Notes under the pieces: model-generated
What the model was told of the DNA's origin: nothing
The model's database searches: none
The model's input: only the letters and a program-made list of their open reading frames with translations
Source of the DNA: Capitulum mitella
Taxonomy: Eukaryota; Arthropoda; Thecostraca; Pollicipedomorpha; Pollicipedidae
Length of the DNA: 64,000 bases
Assembly: GCA_030062745.1 (NCBI GenBank)
Contig: CP099848.1
Location: forward strand, 21,377,081-21,441,080
Direction of reading: 5' to 3'
Position numbers and translations under genes: made by a program
Part shown: positions 52,990 to 64,000 of the stretch, in pieces
Layout of the letters: the number at the start of each line of letters is the position of its first letter
Numbering within the stretch: the first letter of the stretch is position 1

Positions 52990-54400
52990 TAGATTCCCCC
53001 TTGCAGTTACATGGACACTTTTGGTGGTCTCGGGCCGTCTGCCGTGCCAGGGGCCTCTAGTGGTCTCAGGTTCCTTTTACAATGTCACGTGTCCCGCGGG
53101 ACGTCTCAGAAGCTTCTTTGGCAGTTTCAGGGGCACCTCAGACAATCTCAGGGACTAATCTGGCAGTTTTAGGGACGTTTAAGCCATCTCGGGTTCCCTC
53201 CTGTCGTCCCTGGGACGTTTTTGCCGTCTGAGGATCCCCTCAGGCACTAAAAAGGCCCTCTATAAGTCTCTCTCTGCCGTGACAGAGGTGTCTCTGACAA
53301 TCCTCTAGGTCCTTTGGCCGTTTCAGGGGCAGATGTCTCAAGGTCTAGTAGTTTCAGGGGTCCCTCTGGTTGTTTCAGGGGCCCCTACTGCTGGAGACTT
53401 CTAGTTAGCAGTCTCAAAGGTCTCTCTCTGGTAGTCTCAGCGAACCCCCTGTGGTCCTGGGTAACCCTCTTATCATCTCTGGGAAGCATTTTTGTCATGT
53501 CAGGGGCCCTTTGGCAGTTACAAAAGACCTTTTGGCAATTTCAGGGCGCCTGTGCAGTGTCACAGGCCCTCTGAACGTCTCCGGTGGCCCCCACGGCTGT
53601 ATCAGGGGTATTCCTCTGTTAACTGAGGCATATCTGGCAGTCTTTTGGGGCCCCTCTAGCCGTAACAAGGGGCTTTTGTTGGCGCTTCAGGGGCCTCACT
53701 AGCGGTCTCAGAAGGACCTTGCCCGTGACAGGAGCCCGCTTATTACACTCGAGGACTCTCTGGCCGTCCAGCATCTCCATAAAACCCAAATACCGTCTCA
53801 GAGGTCTTCTTATCGTCTTTGCCTCGCAGGGGCCATGAGACCTTTTTGGCAGTCTCATGGGGTCATCTGCGGTGTGCAGGCCCATCTAGCCGTCTCGGAA
53901 ACCACCTGGCTTTCCCGGGGGCCCGTGACAGCATGAAAAACCCCTCAAGGTTTCAAAAAGGTCAGTGTAAGTCATTTGTGGCTCCCCTCAAGGTTAAGAA
54001 GGTTACCGACGAATCCCCGGGCAGGGGGTCCCTCTGGCTGGCCAAAGCTGAGGTGTAAAGGGACCCATGCTCGCCTGTAAAGACGTTCCTGCCGACCTGG
54101 CGGGTGCCTCTTAAAGGTCGGCAGGGACATCTTTACAGGAGAGCAGGGGCCCCTGAATGATCGTTTAGGAACCCCTGTTGGTCAGGGGGTCACTGTCTGC
54201 CTGTAGAGGGCATCCTATCCGTTTGTGAAAGGGTCCCTGTCGACCACTGGAGGCAAGGACAGCGGCCTTTCCCCAGACCGAAAGAAAGTCCCTTCAGAGG
54301 CTGACAGGGGCCCTTTATGGGCCGACAGGGGACCCTCCCCAGACAAGCAGTGAACTCCCCTACAAGCTAGCAGGGACCCCCAAACGCTCATTCAGACCAC
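52990..54400. repeat. Long, highly degenerate minisatellite
   Basis: A loose unit of roughly 30-40 bases around GTCTCAGGGGCCCCTCTGGCAGTTT recurs across about 1.4 kb with heavy divergence. From about 54050 the words change to GGGxCCCTGTCxGCCTGT and GACAGGGGCCC, some in inverse orientation. No ORF of note. Confidence 0.7.
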
Positions 54401-57400
54401 GGGCCTTTCTTCACAGCACACAAAGTCTTCTTGTATGTTCGAGTACGTTTTCTTTAGGTTCGTAAGCCTTTTTTAATGCTTAAAATATTTTTAGTTTGCT
54501 TTCATTGGCTGTTTCGACAGTGTAAGACGCCCTGCGGGCGCCTCACGCTATCCAAAAAACTGGGGCCGAAAGCCACAGGAGGACCTGCTTGGCCGCCAGG
54601 GGGCCCCGCTTGGCCTCCAGGGACGGGCATGACCCCTTTGCCACCATTGGCTACCCCACTGTCATTTTCAAGGGGTGACGTCAAAATATTATTCGGATCT
54701 TTACAGTTAGTTTGTACTTCTAGGCATGTCTCCGACAAATGAGCGCTCAAAAGGGGGCCAATCATGTTCTGCGGACCAGCCCAATCTGTTCCTGAAAAAT
54801 CGGGCAAGACGGAGTCTCCTGCATGGGCTAAATATCTTACTAACCTGAAACATAGACAGGCAGGCATCGCAGTGACGCTCGGGGACAAAGAGCGGGCGAA
54901 ACCTGATGAGCTGAGCGTGATGACCGCCAGCCGAGCCTGCCTTCCCTTCCACCGAGCTGCGAGAAGGCGCCGCCAACTCATCGCTCTCCTTTGAATGGCG
55001 GGAGGAGCCACTGCCGACCTGACCGAGTACGGCTATCCGCGCCCGTGACTCAACCCGTCCACGAAGCGTGACCAAGACCTGCAGATCGGACCGTGAGGGG
55101 AGTGCCTCCCCCCAGCCCCTTCTCCGCCCGCGCTTCACCACGCCTCCCGGCCGGCAGGTGCTCCGTCAGAAGCGCAAGATGAGTCGATAAGCGGCGCGTG
55201 CTGAATGAATTGCCGCACCTCGACAGGACCCGCTACGGCGTCATAGGTGGAGCAGCCCCCCCCCCCCCCTAGTGGGACCATTTCCGGCCACGTCTGCTGC
55301 GCTCCTGCCGGGCAGATGAGACCTGCTCTAACCGCTGCTTGGGTGATCGCGTTTAAAGACCGGAGGTGGATCCGCTGCAGATGCCTCTGCTGCTTGCATG
55401 AGATGTTTTGTGTTTGTTTTGCGCAGAAATGAAACTTCAGTGCTGCCGTGTTGGTTCGCGGCTGAGAAGGTTCAACCGACCCATGTTTCGTGTTTTCTGT
55501 TTTCATTGCCGCAGTATCACTGAGCTCGGCCCGTCACACTTTTCGACTTTTAAGGACCGTATGCCCGGTGACGTAGGGTGTTGTTTCGTTAAGGCTCGCA
55601 ATCAGCAAGGCAGCACAGCTGAGGGACATCGCTTCCTGTTTTAATCTTCCGCCTTCCCCACTTATAAAAATCGGGCTACGCTTCTGCTGTGCGGTGCTAC
55701 AGCAGAAAACCAGTTTGTCAATGAAATCTGCAACACAATGCGGCTTGGCCGGTGAAGAAAGCAGTTTACTTGTTGAATGACCTGACACAAATTTTCCTTA
55801 CTTTCCCGTTGTTTTCATCTCGTTGGCTCCTCATTCATTTCTTGGGTTGAACAGATGGAATCAGGCAACTCATCTTTTTCGTAAGATTTTTAGTTAGGAA
55901 AGAGTGTAAATACTGTGGAGTTTTTATAGCACCTTCCAAAGTATTGCAAAACGAAACAGTCGCCTGTTATTACTGTCCATCACAATGTATGTTATATTAT
56001 TGATGCATTCTAACTATATGCTATCTTCTTAATGCTATATTGTCGCTTGAAGAGAATAACTCGTACTAAATAGATTATGATAGAAGTCTGATTATTTTTC
56101 CAGACAGAGAAAAAAAATAAGTCTTGCTGAGCGTCAGAGGCTGGACCTCAGCTTCATCATCCCGGCACTCGGTCGCTATAGGTTCTCACATGATTAAAAT
56201 GAGTTCAGTTGGGTGTTCAGTTTCCTCAGTCGTTGCGGAAGACAAACACCATGGTCTGAAACTGTCGCGGAATTGTGGCTCTTTGGTCAGAGATGGGGAT
56301 CAAGGTGAAGGAAGGCACGAACTCCTTGGCCTTTGCCGTTTTACGGATAAATTTTGCTTGAGGTTTGTTTTTTTGGCACGACGAATATCATTTCGTAGCG
56401 TCCTTCGTGCAGCTTCATCGGCAGGTAATGTTGTTTTGCATGAACTTAAATGGGAAAATTTGCGCACCTTTGTTTCGCTGCGCCCACCTTGCCTGTGTTT
56501 GTCGCAGAAAGCAAACATCTTCCGATTGTAACTGTTATAAAGTTCGGTTTCAACGTCATGCTGGCATTCGTAGGCATTGGAATGCTTCCTTTCCCACTTT
56601 CATGGACTCCCGATTTAGAGGCACTTCGTTGTCTGAGAGTGAAAAGTAAATCCCTTCCTGCGACGGGGCCAAAACCTCTGCCAATGGCCTGTTGCCACAA
56701 ACCCGGTCTGTTTCATTTCGTCTGATGATGGCGTAAACATGTTGGCTCAAGCAGTCAGTGAAAAATGAAACCGGAAACGAAAACGTGTCGGGTTAATCGG
56801 CAAAAACTTGTACGAGTGCAAATGACACGAGCTCACCGTGCAGGAACTGAACGACTGCAGAGGGGGAAGCTGATTATCCTCGCCACGTCGTTGACTCTGC
56901 CTTGTTCCGCTCACTGTCATTGTCTGCCAGGTCATTGAGACAAAGTCTGGATCCATTTGGGGCAGACAAATCGGCTACAAATTATTGTCTCGAGGGCCCA
57001 GCCTTGCCCGGCCCACAGTTCCCACGCGGCGCGATCACGCGGCTAACGGTGGGGATTTTCGCCATGGGTGACGTCAGGACGGCATGATGGCGTCTCGTGC
57101 TGCAGAAAAACTCTGTGGGAGGCGGATCCTGGGTCGGCTCAGTAAGTCCAAAGGACACGCGCGGGTAACCGAACCATGGCCGAAAACCGCAAACATGATT
57201 CGGCTTATAACACCACCTTGACTCGCTGTGTGATAACTTCGTGAAGCCAACAATGTCAAAGGCGCTTAGGAAGGCGCGGATGATGAAAATGTTCGCCGAA
57301 TTTTGTCGTTTGAAGTCGGCATAGAAGCATGGAGGAATGATGTCTCCAATAGCTTGGTCGAACCATTTGAATAACTGAACACTTACACTTGATAATTAAA

Positions 57401-59980
57401 TAAGCAGCAGCGTCGTTCGTTTTGCGCATCCATGTTTTCGCTAAGTGCAGAAACGTAGCATAACAGGCATAGAAAGAGCACGCCATTATTTGAAATATTG
57501 TAATTTGCATTCCCTGAAATGTTTCGGCATTTGTTGCAGGTTATCTGTCTAACTTGCACGTCCATAGCTAGGCGTAAATGACGGAGACGGGATCTTGCGT
57601 CATTTCACGTTGTGACGTATCACGGTGGTTGTCGTGAGGGACGGCGGGCTCCCCCCGCCACTTTATGTTTTTGAGTATGTATCTTACCCGTAAATGGGTA
57701 GGCAAGAGTGCCATCCCTTCCCCATGCGGTCCAGTGACGTTAAAGACCAAACATGAGAAATCATTTTAAACACAATCAGTTTGAATCAGACTACCATCTT
57801 CGCTGTTGTTGTTGTTTTTTTATATTTTTTTTAGGGCAACCCACTACCAATGCTAGCATGTTATGAAGCCAATGACATGTTGGTGTCAGTGATGACGTAG
57901 TCGTGCAAATGACTATGTGTTGTGCCGTGCCGATACTAATAAGTAATTTGACACCACAGCCGGCATATTCTTTTAAATGTTTCATTGATTTCAATGACGT
58001 AAAAAAGTTCAAACGCAGTGACGTTAAAAACGTCAGGAACTGTATTGCGTAATTCTGGGTTTTATGAGCTGGGATGAAGTTCGTTGATTCGTACACTATG
58101 TGAGCATACACAGTTTTCATTATTAAAAGTATATGACTACGAGCGAGGCCGAAGGGCGCTTGAGTGTTACTTCAACTACCAAAAAAATTAAACTGAACGA
58201 CCGGCCCGGCCATAACGCTTTCTAGAGGCTAATGACTTCCCAACCATTGGGGACCGAACTATGAATATTTCACCAGAAGACTGCTTGGTTCTTTATATTT
58301 TATACATTTGCATTTGCATTTCGTTAGGTGGCAATTCGTTGCCTTCCACAAAACTATTCTGGGAATTTTCGCCTTTGACCACGGGTGTTGTAAACTGCTC
58401 AGTCGCGGAGACCAGCAATATCGCGGGCGCGCATAACATGTAAAGTTGCAATTCGCTGGATGCAGAATACTGAAGTAGGTCGATAAACACCTTTCTGTAT
58501 TGCGAAATAAACGAAGGAAAAATGATGATGCGGCCAGAAACGAAGTCGGTCCCAGTCGGTCCCATCCTCTCAGACTTCCTCTTCCTCCCATCCTCAGACA
58601 GACTCCCAGGCTTCCTCCGCCCAGTCGGCCTCATGCACCCGGCAGAATGACCGGAAATCTGCGTTGATCCAATACATGATTGGCTGATTGTGTGTGCCTA
58701 GTATAAATGTTCTCAACTTCGCTTGGATATCTTTGATCATATACGTAGTCAGATAGCATCCCCACTGAGAGTTTTGATTCAAAACGTTTTTTTCTGAAAT
58801 GTTCGTTTCCGATTTGGGAACGTGTGATTAAGTAGGTGCTGATGGGAAACTGTAACCTGCATTTAGCGCTCAGTGATAACCTTAAAATCATCTGTGGTAC
58901 CCTCTGGGTGTACCGGTACGCCGAAAGAGCACGTATTTGCCTAATGCGTTTGCCCAGCTGCTCCGTCCGGCGACCGTCGGTGCCGCCGTATCAGCTTTCA
59001 GTCCCGTGTCTCCTGCGTCTGTTCGTGTCGCGGACCAGTGATGAGTACATATTTCTGTTGTCTAACAAAAGACTGATGTATCCTTAGAAAACATCTTGCG
59101 AATGAGCAGCCCACTCTCACTTGTAATATTCGAAAGATATTTTACGTTGTTTTTGTGTTTTTTTACATCCGGAGTACTCAGGGTCCTGATGACTAGGAAG
59201 ATCAGTGTATTGCAATGAACTGTATCGTAAATAGCCTTTACGTGTAATAGCGGGCTGTGGCAAAATGCCGAAATACACCGGCATGCCGTGGTCATCTAGG
59301 CTTGTCCCTACTAACCACAAAACTTAAATCCGCCGCCACTGCCAGTTTGTTGGGTGCACTTTCAAAAACCATTTTCAAGTATTTGCAGTAAGGCTGCTAA
59401 AAATGGAGACGTCGGAGATGCAGTGCTTGACATTAAGAAATTACTCTGTTTCGAGTGTTCAACTGAGCTCTCTTATGATTTTGATGTTAATTAATTGTTA
59501 AGTAGAACAAACAGATTACCGAATTTCCACAACGAGCCTGCGTGACTGCACACAATATGATATTAACAAAGCTTCTTTCGTTCCTAAGTAATTCCTTTCC
59601 AACTTCACCTTTTAACCCTTTTACAGCGTTTTGTTCCAAGACTTTCGCAGACATCATTATTGTTATAATTCTAGTCATTTCTGACCTAATCCTTTAATTG
59701 CTGCGTTAGCTGCCATTTCATTTTCTAAAATACACTTCAGTTTCCTCCGTAAATACCTTCTTAGTCGACTTAGCATGACAACTGGCCCTTTCCGGTGACA
59801 GAAATTTAAATCTAGGGCAACAGATAAACGTTTACGTACCATCGGGCATGAAAATGCGGAAAATCTTAAATCAATCGACTTTGCTGCGATAAATCATGCA
59901 GTTTTTCCTGTGCTAAGAGCGCTGCAGTTGCGACACATCAGCACCCGTGTAAGGCTGTTATCTTTGCTAAGCCGGCTTCT
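54400..59980. other. Intergenic; no gene recognised
   Basis: Mixed composition with GC-richer patches at 54890-55330 and 56990-57180. All ORFs are under 170 codons, overlap on several frames and lack domains or clean splice context. I see no rRNA, tRNA or CRISPR-like structure. Confidence 0.4.
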
Positions 59981-59989
59981 GTGACCACC

Positions 59990-60600
59990 TCATTCCCCCC
60001 GGCGGTGGTGGCAAGTTTTGGAGGCCCGACAGTCGATATTCTATCGGCGCTGGCCAGCATTGCCGCACCTCCCAGGGAGGTCTGCAATGACGGCCAGACG
60101 GCGACCTCAGCGCTCTATTCCGGGCCGTTCGACGCCGCGAGAGTGCGGAACCATGTCCTCTTTGTTCGCGTTTCGTGCTGGAGACCGATTCTTTGGGTCA
60201 GCAGACCGAGTTTATGTTGTAACCGCTCGGCTCAATTTTGCCGGTCACCGGCGGGCCGAACGGTGCGGCCAAGTAATAGCTGTGAGCGGCCATAACGCCA
60301 GTTTGATCTGCCTCGTGATTGGAGGGTGGCGCTGCTCCAGCGCCTTATGATTAGCCGTAATTAACTTTTTATTGCCCGCCTCGCGACCCGAGGACTTTGC
60401 ACCAGCGCGGCCTAATGACATTGTCGGCTTCGGCCGCCGTCGTGAGACGTCTCGCCGCAGCTGCATGGCCGGCCACTCTGCGACCGGCTCCGCAGTGAAA
60501 ATCTGACGACCCGACGGCAGGCGAGCGGCCCAACGGAAGCCACGGAAACCGCACTGCTGTCGGTGTTTCACATGCCGCACAGGTGGATAGATATACAGCT
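59990..60600. promoter_or_regulatory. GC-rich candidate regulatory region with homeodomain-type cores
   Basis: CpG-rich island in an AT-rich setting. It contains CTTATGATTAG and GTAATTAAC next to TTTTTATTG (60345-60375), as well as GTGATTGG, the palindrome GGCGCTGCTCCAGCGCC and CCATAACG. These look like clustered transcription factor sites. The ORFs through it (up to 111 codons) look accidental. Confidence 0.3.
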
Positions 60601-61131
60601 TGCGATAATCAGCTCCGCTGCTGTTGTCGCTGTGCGATTTAGTCCATGGCGCGAAATGAGCAACGGAACGACTAAATGAGTCATAGTTGTTACGCCAGTA
60701 GGTTTATCACGGGGAACGCAAGCGGGTTTCTGGGTTTATGAACAGTGTTCCAAAATGCAGCGTGACCCTGGTTTTCGGAGTGAAAAATTCAGAAAAGGCG
60801 CAACAGCAGGAAGAGAAGATTTAAGTAGTGATGTGCTGCCACAAGTTCTTTTAACTACTTTTACATTTCTCTGATTAACGTCAGCACCATCTCACCCATA
60901 AAGTGGAGAAATCCGCAAGAGTACTAATAAATTGCTAGACGTCATATTGTACTGAATTATTGTTTGTCATCTGGAAACGTTGATCTGAACTCTGGAACAT
61001 CTCAAAACCCTGGATCTGGACCTAGTTCTCATCAAAGAACACTAATTTGAATCCAGAGTACCAGATTACGTGTAACACAAGACTTCGGTCCCAAGGACGT
61101 AATTTAAAATTAGTGTTCATAATTATTTTAA

Positions 61132-62335
61132 CCCTATTCCCGGCAGGGAGACTGAATCCGCTCACACTCGAGTTTTCTGCTTGCCAATTCTAGGCTTTTC
61201 GATGCAGCTTTACGAAACTTCGCGCATTTCCCTAGCCATTCTTTCTACGTACTATGACAAAATTTTGAAATTCTCTTTTGCTCAGGGGCAGAGCCAGACA
61301 ACGTTTTTGGGAGGCACCTCAAACCATTTTTGGCCCTGTTGAGGGTAAAAGGAAAATGACTGCCAAAACTAGCGTTTTTAAGACATAACTTGAAGCTTTG
61401 CATGGATGTGTAGCTAAATAGCTAGGCAAAGCGCAGATACAATTTTATTTATCTGAGGTCACTTTACAAGGCCAGGTCAAGGTCAAAAGCCAAACTGGGT
61501 TTTATAGTAATACTTTCGACGTTATTCTTTGAAATGCCAAACCCGTAATGTGTATGACGCAGTATGGTGCCCTCTACTTGTGTATTAAGTTTCAGCTTGA
61601 TATTAGGTCGGGTCACGGAGCCATGGCCTAAAATGTCAGTGCGCGTAACCTATATCACAATAGTAGTGAAATACAATTTTTGAAATTGAGTGGATTGAAA
61701 TGATTGAACATGCTTACAGATAATATGAAATGTACGCAAGATCACTCCAAGTGACTCCAAGGTCACTAGAAGTCATTTAAGGTCAAAGGTCAAGAGCTGA
61801 TCTGAAGAACGTGTGAACATCACAGTTCCCCTTTTTCATGTTCCTGGCACCGCCCTGCTAATATTATACAAACTTTGCGATACGATTTGTATTTTTTAGC
61901 ATAACACGACTAGCAGAAGCCAAAAAAAGTGTTTTTGCCTTTCTCATTCATTCAGTTGTTGAAAAACTAATCCTCCTATTTTTGAAACCCTGTGAACGCC
62001 AATGAATTTTCCAAAAATTTCAAATGTATGGATCAATGGTAAAGGTCCCATCCATAATCTCTCGATTCATGCCAATTTCACCAAAATCAGCCCATAAACA
62101 ATGGAGTTATCAGAAGTCCAATAATACCCCCAATTTTGACTTTGTTGCCCGCTATATCCACCCTTTTCAAAATTTCGAAAGCTCTTTTTATAAAAATGCA
62201 GTTTTTGCCATGGTAAGTCGATTGCAGTTTGTTGCGATGAAATCGGACGACTAGTTCTCGAGATCTCGGGGGAGGGGCCGAATCCGCCTCATTCTGCCGG
62301 GAATCGGCCATACCGTTAGCCCTCCGGGAATAGGG
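61132..62335 (-). mobile_element. TTAA-flanked composite element, copy 2 (inverted relative to copy 1)
   Basis: 1204 bp. Starts ACCCTATTCCCGGCAGGGAG after TTAA (61128-61131) and ends CCTCCGGGAATAGGGT before TCAA, a decayed TTAA. Reverse complement of 30996-32205 with many substitutions, including the nested GGGGCAGAGCCAG…CCTGGCACCGCCC unit at about 61283-61858. It encodes no transposase. Confidence 0.85.
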
Positions 62336-62339
62336 TCAA

Positions 62340-63762
62340 GTATGCATCGATGACGGAACGTCCTGACTGCAGGGTGCTCAGACCATTTTTAAGTCACGTG
62401 TAGTCAGCGCCACAGGGTTAATGCTGAATATCATTGTCCTGGGGGGGGGAGAAGGGCGAAATTTCTCAACGATATAGAGGCAAGAAGAACGAGAAAGCAT
62501 ATCTGTAAAATCTAAATTACAAGTTCCGAGCACAAATGCTTGCATGCACAACTTTATTTTTGGACACATGTGGTAGATCTTTTATGTTTGTAAATCATTT
62601 TTCGCAACATGAAATGTGGCAGAGACGGCACCGTCTTCTTCAGGTCTACTGTAGTTTGGTGCACTGTTGTTTGTTAATTGGGGCTTACTGGAAGCACCGA
62701 CCACGTATGGTCATACGTTACCCATTGCAGTTTGATGTACTCAGACCTTTTGCTTTAAGTTCATGTAACGGCATTGTTTCGTGTATGTCTTTTTGTACGC
62801 ATCTTTTATCAAAGAAATCGACCATTTTTAAAAACAACGTGCAAAAACTAAACGCAGATAAGGAATTATAAGAGTGCGTTTCTGTCCCATATCAAATTTT
62901 GAAAGCAATGAAAGCTTCATTTTTGTCATGAATTAAACCTGTCACAAGATGAATCGCCAAAATACTGTTTGGTGTTTTTGAAATTGTTAGGAGCTGCACT
63001 TTGTAAATAGGCAACGTGCATTAACGTTGTTTCTAGAGGAGGTACGGCTTTGAAATAATCATTGTTTTAAAAATGGGAATGGGTAAACGTAAGTAAGTAA
63101 ACGGTAGTAGTAAGTAAACGGTAGTAAGTAAGAGTAAACGGTTACGTTGTTAGGAATGCATGATACTATACCGTGAGTAGTCAGGAAGTTGTTGGTGGCT
63201 GTCAAAATTTCACTGATTAATTAAGTTTGTCTGAATATGCGTGAGTAAAAGGGTCGTTTGATGTTATAAAAAGTCAAAATATGTCGGCACAATTTAACAT
63301 GGCTTTGTCGGTGGGATCAGTAACTCACTAAACACTTGTCAAATTGATCACACACTGACCAACTAACGAAAACATATCAATTTGTGCATAAATGTTTGGG
63401 CTTTTACCACATCAAAGGAACCTTTTACTAACGTATACTACGAACAAAAACGTTTAACCAATGAGCAACTGAGGAATACGCCATTATTATCCTGGATTAA
63501 TTAACATGATTATCATAATGACGGCCAGTAATACAGATCGTCGTTTCTTCTGCCATCACGTGCAATGAATGAGTTTCATAATGATAAGGATCATGGCCCA
63601 ATATAGCTGAAGTTCACACAGAACTTAGTAACCACCAAGTGTTTCTAAGTAACCAAAAACTCGTCATAGATTCGGCTTAAATTAGTACTGTCCGGAAAAA
63701 ACGGAAAGCTCTGAGCGGAACTCAAAAGGCCCAAAGCAATACCTTTAATGGCCTCAAATGTT
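62340..63762. other. No gene recognised
   Basis: AT-rich. Contains a short GTAA/GTAAACGGTA simple repeat at 63085-63145 and nothing that reads as a gene. Confidence 0.4.
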
Positions 63763-63842
63763 GTGATGTCAGATGTCAGATGTCAAATGTCAGATGTCAG
63801 ATGTCAAATGTCAGATGTCGGATGTCAAATGTCAGATGTCAG
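63763..63842. repeat. 7-bp minisatellite (GATGTCA)n
   Basis: About eleven heptamers alternating ATGTCAG and ATGTCAA, with one ATGTCGG variant. Confidence 0.95.
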
Positions 63843-64000
63843 AAATGTTGTACCGTCTTTGTCCCCTTCAGAGATGTCCTTACGGTGAATGTGTTTCCAC
63901 CGCGGTGCAGCGACTAAGAATATCACCCGATGATGCTACGACGCAGATCGCTTTATGCAACATCTCCATCGATTGCGTTTGATTCCTTTTCGGATAAGCC

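Overview
This is eukaryotic DNA, and most likely from an arthropod. Exons are short, GC-rich and joined by GT-AG introns, and there is an interstitial block of (CCTAA)n, which is the complement of the arthropod telomere repeat TTAGG. The strong GC contrast between exons and introns, together with many minisatellites, would suit a crustacean, but that is an inference and the species cannot be read from the sequence.

Layout. Bases 1-11191 form a large, nearly perfect palindrome. Its arms are at 1-3881 and 7305-11191, around a unique 3.4 kb spacer, and each arm carries an intact copy of the same secreted fibrinogen-related (FReD) gene, the two pointing away from each other in the sense that each 3' end faces outward. 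Bases 12113-16834 are a complete DNA transposon with about 590-bp terminal inverted repeats, a possible ATAT target duplication and an intact three-exon DDE-type transposase on the minus strand. Just beyond it, 17246-18181 is the last coding exon of a WAVE/SCAR (WASF) actin regulator: polyproline, WH2, central and acidic segments. Its N-terminal exons are not in the window. Bases 19600-20830 are a decayed non-LTR retrotransposon reverse transcriptase. Simple repeats and telomere-like repeats occupy 23.2-23.8 kb.

The main gene is DCTN1 (dynactin p150, Glued), on the plus strand from 25724 to 48876. I could follow 23 coding exons with consistent splice phases, from the CAP-Gly domain through the coiled coils and dynactin domain to the C terminus (about 1235 residues). 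Two further candidate exons in intron 2 keep the phase. One exon carries an apparent 1-base frameshift. Its introns hold mobile elements (a TTAA-flanked 1.2 kb composite element and a 2.5 kb fold-back element) and many short-unit minisatellites that often lie next to 3' splice sites. Exon 22 is followed by a tandem array of about eight copies of its own 5' splice site, and the last 46 coding bases are duplicated in the 3' UTR.

From 49.4 kb to the end I see no convincing gene. The region holds a cluster of small MITE copies, a degenerate minisatellite (53.0-54.4 kb), a second, inverted copy of the TTAA composite element (61132-62335), a GC-rich candidate regulatory stretch near 60 kb, and a heptamer repeat near the right edge. 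The two recognisable host cytoskeletal genes are WAVE (Arp2/3-driven actin branching) and dynactin (dynein transport on microtubules). Their adjacency may be chance.
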